DNA from: an uncultured Eubacterium sp.
GTDB lineage: Bacteria; Bacillota; Clostridia; Oscillospirales; Acutalibacteraceae
Assembly (NCBI GenBank): GCA_905234495.1
Contig: CAJOHE010000004.1
Coordinates: forward strand, 100,319-164,318
Reading direction: 5' to 3'
Length of the DNA: 64,000 nucleotides
Shown here: piece by piece, positions 18,701 through 25,839 of the stretch
How the letters are laid out: each line of letters opens with the position of its first letter
Numbering within the stretch: position 1 is the first letter of the stretch
Made by a program: the position numbers and the translations under genes
The notes under the pieces: model-generated
What the model was told of the DNA's origin: nothing
Databases searched by the model: none
Seen by the model: only the letters and a program-made list of their open reading frames with translations

Positions 18701-19127
18701 TGCAGGTAGTGTAGCACCTTACGGTGTATTCACAATCGATATCTATTCAGACTCTGCACGCCAGACACTCGTTGCTTCTGTTGACTCAACAGGTACAGGC
18801 AGCAACACATTCGCAACTCCGGCACTTGGTGACGGAACATACTATGCTTCAGTATCTTCAGATTATATGATCGCTCTTAACAACGTAACAATCGTTGTTG
18901 ACGGTTCGGATATTGAAGATGCAGTTATCTACGTTGTTCCTTGTGACTACAACCACGATACAGCAGTTAACGTAACTGACGCTAAGACAGTATTTACAGC
19001 TGCAGGTACCGGTGCTCTTGCTGAGTACTGCGACCTCACAGGCGACAGCCAGGTTAACGTAGCAGACGCAAAGATCGTATTTAAGTTCGCAGCAGGTGCA
19101 AACCTTGCAGCTCAGACTATTTCCTAA
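12744..19127 (+). CDS. Giant secreted dockerin-bearing protein, 2127 aa
   Basis: A signal peptide occupies roughly residues 1-35 (KKFSRK, then a Leu/Ala/Met core ending in GAFSAFG). Residues 40-1000 are a mixed helical region reminiscent of the divergent 2717-aa protein; residues 1000-1400 look beta-rich with many Tyr/Asn/Thr; residues 1400-1970 include helical FIVAR-like segments and a short TLTVAANGATATVDG beta repeat. From about residue 1970 comes an X-like module (TVSGSIMVAD...), and residues 2068-2120 form a type I dockerin: two F-hand loops of the form DxNxDxxVNxxDA and DLTGDxxVNxADA. No glycoside hydrolase, protease or binding domain is recognisable. The dockerin predicts docking to a cohesin-bearing partner outside the cell. 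It is the first gene of an operon with the two following secreted proteins. Codon use favours GCT, GTT, ACA and AAC, as in strongly expressed genes. Confidence 0.75.
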   Translation: MMKTKAKKFSRKLLAVLMAVLMAMSCFAGAFSAFGYSSDKDYHDANTEYNDLAWSVLSDEQVATAVLDWADEMLAQYGPQIDNLLKYNLPSSGLYYYTASSRTIGINAAGIITASVKVYVHSVDEVMETLESVASVLSSYGSFLGDAKNLQLGSTNGVRRSNTSSCNIIRDVLAILQKNMADYNGKDVIGELLRGGFDLGTVGSLANLDVYDLLAKALNMDSSKLKSNSVYNIAQHFLFNNTKWFTDEEITKYTNGTWTFKYDTVLREKLNTELLQKINVLVTYADGTSSASRKESGTIQDPNLVYSTEKGFEGNVLLFVYGQGNNQEKLAIGANDSLFTVGYNALRIAWKTVLHDTLQLVHVNYSAERGHGSNFDNAFYYWAVDPERGDIGWDQSDLASNYTQANLNAWAADVYQAYAAETPAEFLQWVQEDLAFTRTADADSTGAWSDIDSTTLFNKIRYSPLADYGFNMQTGPINLYFMQTGTANIDDFFENDYDDYGSLVGGLNDALIAAVKDLFPNRANITGTVPTLATSNTEPTSDANRKAIANTIVQNAAKVVQYTADATDENILKAFYDANGANAALTEQNIESAMVPLLISAIGNINFGDDRPLKDIIHKADWDRCKDAEAVAYLSLREYLSYVLPNNNYDGLAAWTDTTITATLQGSILPMARDALIYVIEPYVPVTGSDGENWLAEDPNHTDDDVFALLNSVACYYADYYTLSSPNAGERTMGVAPLLGVCDGSGNSTFKKTNSIWTNIDNAVNQILPTLGELQYANSGKKGQFSSYDLIWNDIVLGVLNIGDTSIHDSGLGGISNFLYRVVCIISADPIQTTPLIFTAYDIIAEFINQLFGSRYTNQGWATIIPARSSSTPFDDFVQIGVIAGTSGSDIGALQKLICSFVEFTGYGTSGPSTYPDTVLPAVAFALTAVNSFIPSVVPQIGSHQLKLATAEFSNAIQQKASSGTSYNSDVVIKNNSVGVNNAYLDGANDNAVVQENRYYIVPTKVEYSTGATKNISNVSIAPGETYTVTNTTQYQPESGQNYHSYYATVTYNITDGNGGTTLYTGLTCKAYQFMTSEQGWRDVVYPDGSRLDSNLRTNSYNQTVTYNGYTAYSTADAGKDLCFNYPQYIVLGTDNLGEVSSFTYRVRNNSSGWFGNARGYDGAYCYDTKSVSGYTYTKGISSVGNGNAIPVWDKQNGNLIRYGLYDYSTDGGTTWNRGTQDSTTLAYGGYTETEVSNYINQHPSEDVLRRDHVPYTMAEAVNAGIIAAYNVNKAGVYDSVYMYTGTSNRNYDVTLGLVSVRGPVDGFYINSSKVEVAKDSEQFISLMNYDGSTPVATGTYPINLRLYSSSDSNVKYNTKDHQMYLVVGDTSNKSSVDEKYNELATTLANYRESDFTDDTIYQLAQEAMVNALRAQAAALTPTSAIALSDQQYFGPDTAVVATEYGDEAFLPFTEENYNQLGAEHNMPLGVYAEAYSDGGAGVLYLDEDMTMPIYSNVPLTDADVTFGCDEAGTEVIKGEDGVWYLRNAAAYPTEWNLDNGSPMKVYNYDEQATNDNGDLLYNQVQYVYRDANNIKVNSGDDWLAKFPSAGYKMIEATPDDDTRGLYTTANEYLEYVLELVSTSIDPSIAQDLFDYVTSVRHGLNEVNFEVATFNKMVDFAKKVENQYSINVTYEGYLTNDEGKYIDANGDVVNEKTDAARGTITKEGLNVEDYYNIADNTEDNVVYTTTTTSSLSSIQVAEYVRMFNFYLGKVYERGYLGGKLEEEITHSGNPYNKMTGTPAVIDPDDGTIISNGSVAKGTGAADPEYGAWENGVLVNKGDIVYSSATWNTYVNALAKAVSVAALGNGSYTHKNAAYYVPADEENYTADAADVYEAKVALQVAENRLTPSESVTLTVAANGATATVDGVAYTAPVGVEKGTTVTVEFTIPSGQTLDYIDVNGTHYSGVTSVDVTMDEDTTVEAVFVAAGSTVSGSIMVADSTAADAGSVAPYGVFTIDIYSDSARQTLVASVDSTGTGSNTFATPALGDGTYYASVSSDYMIALNNVTIVVDGSDIEDAVIYVVPCDYNHDTAVNVTDAKTVFTAAGTGALAEYCDLTGDSQVNVADAKIVFKFAAGANLAAQTIS

Positions 19128-19171
19128 TTGCGGCTACTGAGCAATAGTATTATTACATTATATTAACAACG

Positions 19172-19279
19172 CTTGGGGCGGCTCGCCCGCCCCAAGTAAA
19201 CCAAAAGCTTAAAGTCTCCCGTCAGGGAGCAAATTTACAAATTCTCCCGGAAGGGAGCAAAATCCAATCCCTAATGGGA
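19172..19279 (+). other. Intergenic hairpin cluster between two dockerin genes
   Basis: A strong G/C hairpin (CTTGGGGCG at 19172-19180 with CGCCCCAAG at 19188-19196) lacks a T-run, so it is not a normal terminator. Three small tetraloop hairpins follow: CTCCC-GTCA-GGGAG (19216-19229), CTCCC-GGAA-GGGAG (19244-19257) and TCCC-TAAT-GGGA (19268-19279). The first two sit in a direct repeat that also includes GAGCAAA. They would lie in the mRNA just before the 372-aa gene and may set mRNA stability or relative yield. Confidence 0.55.
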
Positions 19280-19306
19280 GGACCAAGGAATGGAGGTAGA
19301 CTACCA

Positions 19307-20425
19307 ATGCAAGTTTCACACAAAAGGTACTTAGGCGTTGCACTTGGTGCAGCTATACTTTTCGCAATGCTTGTACTGTTTATTTGTCTTCCTCAGACAA
19401 CTTTCGGTGCTCAGGTAGACCTCGGCGATGAAACGCCGTATCTCTACTGCACATATACTGACGGTAACGGCAACCCCGTTGACGGCAACGATCTTACTGC
19501 AGGCGAGACATATGATGTCAGCTTTGTTGTAGAGAATTTGTCAAATGCTGCTGTTATCCAGGTAACGGCGTATTACTCGGCGGATATGAGTGTCGCAGCT
19601 GCACCCTCAAGCCTCTTGAGTGATACCGACCAAACTATGTCTTCAATGGGTTATGTACTCGGTGACGGCAATATCGTTTTCGGCTTTGTGTCAGATGAAC
19701 TTGATTACTCGGAATTTGATGAACCCATCGTTCTGGCAACTGTTGAGATGACGTTTACACTTGGCGGAGACGCTGCAGATTACCTCACCATCAGCGATAA
19801 CCCGAATCTCACGTTTATCTGCGTAGATCATAGCGATCCTACATACAGCGATGAATACGCGATAGACATCAGCGGTACCGTTTATGATTATGACGGCGAC
19901 CTCTATGAGATGACTTGTGACGTAACACCTTCGTTAGGTCACACGGTATCAGGCTCACTCGTTGTTGCAACGGGTGCTAATGATACAACCAACGGTGATG
20001 CCGTTTACGGCACATATACCGTTTCGGTTTACTCGGATTCAAATGAATCCACCCTTGTAACTTCGGTTACATCAACTTACGACGCTACAGGTGCAAGCCC
20101 TGTAAACACATTCGAGATTAATAACTTAAGTGCGGGAACGTACTACGCAGTAATCTCTTCCGATTATGCGCTTTCACGCCATGTCACAATTCAGGTTTCA
20201 GACTCTGATATTGCTGCGGGCGCAATAGCGATGATTTGTTGCGATTATAACAGCGATACTGCTATCAACGTTAACGACGCCAAGTCGGTATTTACTGCTG
20301 CCGGAACCGGCGAGCTTGCAGCATACTGCGACCTTACCGGCGACAGTCAGGTTAACGTAGCCGACGCTAAAATCGTTTTCGGATTCGCTGCTTCAAGCGT
20401 ATATCCGCAGTTAGTTATTAGTTAA
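19307..20425 (+). CDS. Secreted cohesin-like / dockerin protein, 372 aa
   Basis: I place the start at 19307 (MQVSHKRYLG) because GGAGGT at 19292-19297 is correctly spaced for it; an in-frame ATG at 19274 has no ribosome site. A signal/anchor helix covers residues 9-35. Residues 36-200 resemble a cohesin or carbohydrate-module beta sandwich: LTAGETYDVSFVVEN, then a GNIVFGFVSD strand and an LATVEMTF strand, the layout of cohesin domains. Residues 215-305 repeat the X-like module of the 2127-aa protein. Residues 309-370 are a dockerin with DYNSDTAINVNDA and DLTGDSQVNVADA loops, nearly identical to the one in the upstream gene. A single protein carrying both a cohesin-like and a dockerin module could bridge partners in an extracellular complex. 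The cohesin call is inference; the dockerin call is strong. Confidence 0.75.
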   Translation: MQVSHKRYLGVALGAAILFAMLVLFICLPQTTFGAQVDLGDETPYLYCTYTDGNGNPVDGNDLTAGETYDVSFVVENLSNAAVIQVTAYYSADMSVAAAPSSLLSDTDQTMSSMGYVLGDGNIVFGFVSDELDYSEFDEPIVLATVEMTFTLGGDAADYLTISDNPNLTFICVDHSDPTYSDEYAIDISGTVYDYDGDLYEMTCDVTPSLGHTVSGSLVVATGANDTTNGDAVYGTYTVSVYSDSNESTLVTSVTSTYDATGASPVNTFEINNLSAGTYYAVISSDYALSRHVTIQVSDSDIAAGAIAMICCDYNSDTAINVNDAKSVFTAAGTGELAAYCDLTGDSQVNVADAKIVFGFAASSVYPQLVIS

Positions 20426-20445
20426 TTGAAAGAAAGGTAAAATTT

Positions 20446-23400
20446 ATGAAAAGAACATTTAGAAAAACAATAGCTTGTGTTCTTGCTGTTCTCATGGTTC
20501 TTACCGCAGCACCTCTTTCAGCTCTCGCTCGTGACCAGGTTAGTGGTCAGAACGTTGGTTGGTGGGGTGACAGTGACTTCGACGCTACCACAAACCCGAC
20601 TCTTTACGCTCTCGTAAATGACGGTTCCGGTAATCCTATCGAGCCTTCATTCGAGACAATCGTTAAGGAATTCGAGTTTGGTTGGGCAGACGCTTATGAA
20701 GTTGCTGACACTGAGGTAGCTGATCCTGAGGCTGAGCTTCTTGACGAAATGAAGCCCACAATTACCGTAACAGTTACCAATATGGGTAACTCAGTTGCCG
20801 GTGATTTCACAACAGAAACAGGCGTAACAACAACCACAAGAAAGTATTACTACGGCGAAACAAACAAGACTCTCGCTTCCATGCCTGCAACAGGCGTTGG
20901 TTCACTTGTTAACCCTGCTGACCTTAAGGCAGGTCAGAGAATCGCTGTAACATTCGAAATCGGTGGTATCGACGCTAACTATGCTACACAGCTTAAGGGT
21001 ATCGTTGATACTGATTACCTTGTATTTGGTGCTTATTCAGCAACCAGAAAATGGGCAACTTACACATCCGGCACAAATGCTACTCCGTTCGTAGGAAACT
21101 TCTATTCTTACTACGGTGACTCAGCTGCTGCTTACGGTTCACAGATTTGTGACTGCACTGCTGGTCAGTTCTACACCCCGTACGCTTCTTCAACTGCTAC
21201 TCCGACATCGGCTTACACAGGTCCTGAAGTTCGTACAGTTGGTGAACACGGTATGCTTGTTTGCGCTATCGAGTTTGAAGTACTTCAGGATTGCGACCTT
21301 TCACAGGTTATGCATCTTGACCAGGATAAGGACAACAACCCTGCATGGGGTTGTACAGAAATCGTTCCTTACGATGAGACTGCTGCAGGCGGTTACTTCA
21401 CATTTGATAAGACCGATTCGCTTCATACAACCGGACTTATCGCTCTTAACTACACCGGCTATGATGCTGGTTCAGGCCCTCAGCCTACAACTCAGTACAC
21501 AGTAACATTCGAGGACTATGCAGGAAACACTGTTTCTTCAACTCCTTATGACGAGAATACTGCTGCTGCAGACGTAACAGTTCCTGCTAACACAGCTTCT
21601 GACGCTCAGTACACATATGCTTGGCCGACAATTGCTGACGTAACAGAGGACGTTACTTACAAAGAGACAAGAACAGTTAACGAATATCCAATCACATTCG
21701 TAAACTATGCAGGTGATACCGTTCAGTCAACAAACGTTGCTTACGGTTCAACACCTACAGCTCCTGCTAACACAGCTTCTGACGCTCAGTATACATATGC
21801 TTGGCCGACACTTTCTGCTGTAACAGGCGCAGCTACTTACAATGAGACAAGGTCAACTAACTCCTACACAATTACATTCGTAAATGCTGCAGGTACTACA
21901 GTTTCTACTCAGAATCTTGAGTACGGCGCAACTCCTGTTGCTCCTGCAAACACAGCTACTGACGTTGGTCAGGCTATCACAACAACTTACAGCTGGCCGG
22001 CAATCAGCACTGTAACAGGCGACGCAACCTACACAGAGGTAGCTAATTCTACTGCTACTGAGTACACAATTACTTATACTAACTATGCAGGCACAGTAGT
22101 TTCTACTCAGACTCTCGCTTACGGCGCAACTCCTGTTGCTCCTGCTAACACAGCTTCTGACGCTCAGTATACATATGCTTGGCCGACAGTTTCTGATGTA
22201 ACAGGCGACGCTAACTATGACGAGACAAGAACAGTTAACCAGTACACAGTAACATGGCAGTTCGCAGACGGCAGACCGAACCAGACTGATACTTACGAGT
22301 ACGGCACAACTCCTGTTGCTCCTCAGAACTCATCAGTTAAGGTTGGTAACGTAACCACAACTTATAAGTGGGAAGGCGTTGCAGACGTAACAGGTGATGC
22401 AACCTACACAGAGGTTGTTGATCAGCAGATCACTGATGCATACACCGTTACATTCAAGACTTATGACGGCACAGAGTATACTAAGGATTATCAGGCTGGC
22501 ACAGAGGCTTCTGCTCTTGCAGCAGACGCAGCTGCTTACAGCACAGCTTCTGATGCTCAGTACACATATGCTTGGCCGGAATTCGCTGCTGTAACAGGCG
22601 ATGCAACATATCAGGAAACCAGAACAGTTAACCAGTACACGGTTACATTCGTTAAGGCTGACGGCACTGAGTCATCTCAGGCATACGATTACGGCGCAAC
22701 TCCTGTTGCTCCTGCTAACACAACTGAAACAGCTCAGTACAGCTACAGCTGGCCGACAGTTGATCCTGTAACAGCTGAAGCTACTTACAATGAGATTGAG
22801 ACTCTCAAGTCTTATGACATCACATGGAAGTATGCAGACGGCAGACCCGACGCAACTACTACAGTTGCTTACGGCGAGACTCCTGTTGCTCCCGAAGGTG
22901 AAAACTCTGTAATCGTTAACGGTTACACAACCACAACCTACAAGTGGCCGACAGTTTCTGATGTAACAGGCGCTGCTACCTACGAAGAGGTTGTAGACGA
23001 GTCCTCAACGACTCAGTTCACAGTAACATTCGTAAATGCTGCTGGCGTAACAGTTAGCGAGCAGGCTTACGATGGCGGAACAGCAGCTACTGACGTAGCA
23101 GTTCCTGCCAATACTCAGAACACCAAGAGAACAACTTACTCTTGGCCTGAAGTTGCTGACGTAACAGCTGACGCAACTTACAACGAGGTTGTTAATGACC
23201 TTGGTTATGTAGTATCAGTAACGGCATCTGACCTTGGTACTGCTACAATCGACGGAGAGGCTGTTGCTTCCAAGAACGTTCCTCTCAACACATCAGTTAC
23301 ACTTGCTGCTACTCCCGCTGCAAACGCTGAGTTCATCGGCTGGAAGGCTGGCGCAGTAACAGTTTCAACAGACGCTACATTCACAACTACAGTAGTTGCT

Positions 23401-24216
23401 GACGTTGAGTACACACCTGTATTCGCTGAAACAGACACTCAGTTCACAGTAGTATTTGTTGATAAGTTCAACAACATCATCGACTCCCAGACAGTATCTG
23501 ACGGTTCTGCTATCGTAGTTCCTGCTGCTCCGGCAATCACAGGTTACGTAGCTGCTACAGATAACGGTTGGGAACTCACGAATGACGAGATCGCTCAGCT
23601 TAAAGAGGCAACAACAATCAAGGCTGCATATGCTGCAGACGAGAGTGCTGCTACCTACACAGTAACAGCTGACGGCGCAACAATCACATACAAGGGCAAT
23701 GCTCAGCAGAACGCATACGAAGGACTTCCTTACGATGCACAGGTAACTCTTACTGCTGACGGCGCAACTGCATGGAAGGTTGACGGCGTAGTAGTTGCTT
23801 ACGGCGCATCTTACACATTCTATGTTGGTGCTAATGTAACTGTAACTTATGAGACAGAAGCAGTAGTTAAGTCTCCCGCAATCACAGGCATCAGCGTAAG
23901 CAAGATTGGCTCAGAGGGCGCTTATCAGGCAGCATTCCTTGCTGCATTCAGCCTTGGCGACGCTAAGTTCGTAAAAGCTGGTTACATCTATGGTAAGGGC
24001 GTAGATCCTGAAACAACTCTTGACGATGTTGACGGTACAAATGTTAAGGCTGCATATGTAAGTGCTACACCTACACAGTATCAGCTTAACTATGGTTACA
24101 GAGCACAGACCGGCGTTATCACCGCTATTGCATTCCTTGTTTACAAGCAGAACGGTGTAAACACTGCTATCTATGCTACACCTCAGACATTTGACTATGC
24201 AAACATGCCTGCATAA
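20446..24216 (+). CDS. Secreted InlB-type B-repeat protein, 1256 aa
   Basis: A signal peptide spans residues 1-28 (MKRTFRKT, hydrophobic core, ALAR). Residues 40-340 are a unique domain with an LKAGQRIAVTFEI strand and a later VCAIEFEVL strand, again cohesin-like in layout. Residues 351-915 hold nine tandem repeats of about 60-66 aa, each starting YTVTFxxxxG and ending TWP..xxVTGdATYxE, which is the pattern of Listeria-Bacteroides (InlB B-type) repeats with Trp in SWP/AWP instead of the usual FxGW. Residues 920-990 are a related divergent repeat (GTATIDG... FIGWK). Two more repeats and a C-terminal domain of about 100 aa (AITGISVSKIGS to the end) follow. No wall-sorting signal is seen. It lies 20 bases after the 372-aa gene with GAAAGG as ribosome site, and a 38-aa peptide gene follows. 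Confidence 0.75.
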   Translation: MKRTFRKTIACVLAVLMVLTAAPLSALARDQVSGQNVGWWGDSDFDATTNPTLYALVNDGSGNPIEPSFETIVKEFEFGWADAYEVADTEVADPEAELLDEMKPTITVTVTNMGNSVAGDFTTETGVTTTTRKYYYGETNKTLASMPATGVGSLVNPADLKAGQRIAVTFEIGGIDANYATQLKGIVDTDYLVFGAYSATRKWATYTSGTNATPFVGNFYSYYGDSAAAYGSQICDCTAGQFYTPYASSTATPTSAYTGPEVRTVGEHGMLVCAIEFEVLQDCDLSQVMHLDQDKDNNPAWGCTEIVPYDETAAGGYFTFDKTDSLHTTGLIALNYTGYDAGSGPQPTTQYTVTFEDYAGNTVSSTPYDENTAAADVTVPANTASDAQYTYAWPTIADVTEDVTYKETRTVNEYPITFVNYAGDTVQSTNVAYGSTPTAPANTASDAQYTYAWPTLSAVTGAATYNETRSTNSYTITFVNAAGTTVSTQNLEYGATPVAPANTATDVGQAITTTYSWPAISTVTGDATYTEVANSTATEYTITYTNYAGTVVSTQTLAYGATPVAPANTASDAQYTYAWPTVSDVTGDANYDETRTVNQYTVTWQFADGRPNQTDTYEYGTTPVAPQNSSVKVGNVTTTYKWEGVADVTGDATYTEVVDQQITDAYTVTFKTYDGTEYTKDYQAGTEASALAADAAAYSTASDAQYTYAWPEFAAVTGDATYQETRTVNQYTVTFVKADGTESSQAYDYGATPVAPANTTETAQYSYSWPTVDPVTAEATYNEIETLKSYDITWKYADGRPDATTTVAYGETPVAPEGENSVIVNGYTTTTYKWPTVSDVTGAATYEEVVDESSTTQFTVTFVNAAGVTVSEQAYDGGTAATDVAVPANTQNTKRTTYSWPEVADVTADATYNEVVNDLGYVVSVTASDLGTATIDGEAVASKNVPLNTSVTLAATPAANAEFIGWKAGAVTVSTDATFTTTVVADVEYTPVFAETDTQFTVVFVDKFNNIIDSQTVSDGSAIVVPAAPAITGYVAATDNGWELTNDEIAQLKEATTIKAAYAADESAATYTVTADGATITYKGNAQQNAYEGLPYDAQVTLTADGATAWKVDGVVVAYGASYTFYVGANVTVTYETEAVVKSPAITGISVSKIGSEGAYQAAFLAAFSLGDAKFVKAGYIYGKGVDPETTLDDVDGTNVKAAYVSATPTQYQLNYGYRAQTGVITAIAFLVYKQNGVNTAIYATPQTFDYANMPA
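21496..23199 (+). repeat. Tandem coding repeats of the InlB-like protein
   Basis: Nine units of about 185-200 bases. Parts are almost identical at the DNA level: the block coding NTASDAQYTYAWP recurs near 21590, 21770 and 22145, with a shorter version near 22550. Such blocks can recombine and are prone to assembly collapse, so copy number may vary between strains. Confidence 0.8.
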
Positions 24217-24238
24217 TAAATTCAGGAGGACTATAGAC

Positions 24239-24355
24239 ATGAAAGAAACATACAAGAAGCCTGTATCAGAGGCTGAAGAATTCGACACAGTTGACGTTCT
24301 TACAGCTTCAAACGAAGGTTCAGGCAACCCGCAGATTCCGGGCGGTTGGGACTAA
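24239..24355 (+). CDS. 38-aa peptide with DVLTAS motif following the repeat protein
   Basis: AGGAGG at 24223-24228 precedes the ATG at the usual distance, and the gene sits 22 bases after the 1256-aa protein stop and directly before a terminator, so it is the last gene of the operon. The product is acidic, has no signal peptide, carries Y-x-x-P near its start (YKKP), then EEFDTVDVLTAS, and ends in a Gly/Asn/Pro-rich tail ending GGWD. The layout (short charged head, hydrophobic DV(L/I)TAS core, Gly/Ser tail) is shared with many short clostridial peptides I remember and with the peptide at 48233-48379. A precursor-peptide-like role is possible but unproven. Confidence 0.65.
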   Translation: MKETYKKPVSEAEEFDTVDVLTASNEGSGNPQIPGGWD

Positions 24356-24379
24356 TCGCTTAGATTTGTGAAATAACGG

Positions 24380-24408
24380 GAAGGCGGCAGAAATGCCGCC
24401 TTCTTTTT
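24380..24408 (+). terminator. Terminator of the dockerin operon
   Basis: 9-bp perfect stem GAAGGCGGC/GCCGCCTTC with a 6-base loop, followed by TTTTT. It lies 25 bases after the small-peptide stop. Confidence 0.85.
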
Positions 24409-24415
24409 GCGCGTT

Positions 24416-24473
24416 TTGTAGGGACCGATGCCCACATCGGTCCGCGGCGTGATGAAGGCATCACGCCCTACAA
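24416..24473. repeat. Palindromic intergenic repeat element, full copy
   Basis: 58 bases with 8-bp terminal inverted repeats TTGTAGGG/CCCTACAA, enclosing two hairpins: GGACCGATG with CATCGGTCC, and GGCGTGATG with CATCACGCC. A half-length relative is at 61865-61891. The form resembles REP/MITE-like elements that are common in clostridial genomes. Confidence 0.7.
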
Positions 24474-24482
24474 TTTGGTATA

Positions 24483-24519
24483 AAAAAAGAGATGCTTTTT
24501 CAAGCATCTCTTTTTGTTT
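24483..24519. terminator. Bidirectional terminator, mainly for the LCP gene
   Basis: Stem GAGATGCTT/AAGCATCTC with A-run before and T-run after, so it can act on both strands. It starts just past the LCP stop codon at 24521. Confidence 0.8.
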
Positions 24520-24520
24520 T

Positions 24521-25714
24521 TTATGACATTCCTACGTCCGTTTTGAACGTTCCCAAATCTTCCTTTGTTTTGTTGTAGATATAATCAATCAGAAGTTCTC
24601 TGTTTTCCTCAATGTTTATCGCTATTACGCTGTTGCCGTCAATCGTGGCGTATTCCCACGTGTCGTCAAACGGAACCTTTGTCTGGAACATATCGCCGAG
24701 GCAGCCCGTCGTTGCAAGGCCTATGCTGATAAGCTCGCTTTTGGTGAGGTTTGTCTCTATGTACGGCGCAACCTTTACAGCCATTCTGAAAAGCGCGAGG
24801 GGATTTCTCTTTGCGCCGCTGAGGATTGCCTGCATAACTGTTCTCTGGCGCTCGGTGCGCTTCCAATCGGTGTCAATCTTTCTGATTCTGCAATATGCAA
24901 GCGCCTGCTCGCCCGAAAGCTTGTATTCGCCTGCCTCAAGCACAACGTCGCCGTAGCGGTAGGGATTGTTCGTGACCTCGTCCGCCTCTTCCTGCGTAAC
25001 GTCCACCTTAACCCCGCCGAGGCTGTCGACCATAACCTTGAACATCTCAAAGTCCACAACCGCGTAGCCGTCAATCGCAACGCCGAAATTGTATTCAATC
25101 GCGTCTACCACGCCCTGATATCCCGCGGCGGAACAGGCGGCGTTGAGCCTCTGATTGTAGCCGAGTGCGGGGATGTAGCACCAGGTGTCGCGAAGGAAGG
25201 AAATCATCTTTACGCAGTCGTGATTCTTGTCGATTGAAACAATCATCATCGTGTCGGAACGCGAGGCTGCGGTTTCGTCGTCGGGCCTTGCGTCAACACC
25301 GAGAAGCAGTATATTTTTCACGCCCTCGTCGCTTCTTAAATCGGCGGCGTTGACGTAGTTATTTGTGAGCTTGTCGTCGTAGTTCATTCTCGCAAACGCC
25401 GCGAGCACCGAGCCGAGCCCTGCGATTATCGCCACGAGAAGCAGCGCGAGGATAACCTTTGCGGGGGATACGCGCTTTTTCTTTTTGGACTTTGAGCGCT
25501 GCGGCGCGCTCTGCCTTTGGCGCATGGGCTGCGGCGTGTCAAAATCCGTGCAGGGATTGAAGCCGCGCTGATTGTCCTGAACCACGTTTCGCTCTCGCTG
25601 ACTTATCTGAGGATTGACAGGCGTTCCGCCGTAGAAATTTTCGTCCTCGGGAACCGTTCTGTCAAGGTAATTATTCTTGTTCGGGTTTACCCTTTCGTTT
25701 TCAAAACGGGGCAT
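24521..25714 (-). CDS. LytR-CpsA-Psr (LCP) family wall-polymer transferase
   Basis: 397 aa. Residues 1-85 are a cytoplasmic, Arg/Gln/Pro-rich tail ending in a basic KSKKKKR block, followed by one transmembrane helix (about 87-108). The extracellular LCP domain runs from about residue 130 to 370: ILLLGVDARPDD, SRSDTMMIVSID and the ISFLRDTW segment hold the Asp and Arg residues that bind the pyrophosphate of the lipid-linked donor. LCP enzymes attach teichoic-acid-like or capsular polymers to peptidoglycan. The unusually long polar N-terminal tail could be a regulatory site. The gene is divergent from rnpB with its own promoter at 25745-25773; the ATG follows GGAGGTC. Confidence 0.88.
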   Translation of the reverse strand: MPRFENERVNPNKNNYLDRTVPEDENFYGGTPVNPQISQRERNVVQDNQRGFNPCTDFDTPQPMRQRQSAPQRSKSKKKKRVSPAKVILALLLVAIIAGLGSVLAAFARMNYDDKLTNNYVNAADLRSDEGVKNILLLGVDARPDDETAASRSDTMMIVSIDKNHDCVKMISFLRDTWCYIPALGYNQRLNAACSAAGYQGVVDAIEYNFGVAIDGYAVVDFEMFKVMVDSLGGVKVDVTQEEADEVTNNPYRYGDVVLEAGEYKLSGEQALAYCRIRKIDTDWKRTERQRTVMQAILSGAKRNPLALFRMAVKVAPYIETNLTKSELISIGLATTGCLGDMFQTKVPFDDTWEYATIDGNSVIAINIEENRELLIDYIYNKTKEDLGTFKTDVGMS

Positions 25715-25744
25715 AATATGACCTCCATTAATATATTACATATA

Positions 25745-25773
25745 ATTTTACAATAAATCGCGTATTATTTCAA
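25745..25773 (-). promoter_or_regulatory. Promoter of the LCP gene
   Basis: Minus strand TTGAAA, 17-base spacer, TAAAAT, about 30 bases before the ATG at 25714. Confidence 0.6.
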
Positions 25774-25792
25774 CACTCAATTGATAAATCTA

Positions 25793-25822
25793 TTGACAAG
25801 AGACCGCTATTTATTTTACAAT
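25793..25822 (+). promoter_or_regulatory. Promoter of rnpB
   Basis: TTGACA, 18-base spacer, TACAAT, ending 17 bases before the predicted 5' end of the mature RNase P RNA. Confidence 0.65.
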
Positions 25823-25839
25823 AAACTGAATAACATATT

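Noticed and set aside
19216..19279. CRISPR array
   Set aside because: Three short palindromes with only two similar units, about 10 bases of repeat arm and no cas genes.
21496..23199. CRISPR or non-coding tandem repeat
   Set aside because: The repeats are in frame and encode a regular 60-66-aa protein repeat within one long gene.
3582..24216. LPXTG or S-layer anchors on the large secreted proteins
   Set aside because: I looked at the C-termini and found no sorting signal, SLH repeat or transmembrane helix; only dockerins in two of the four.
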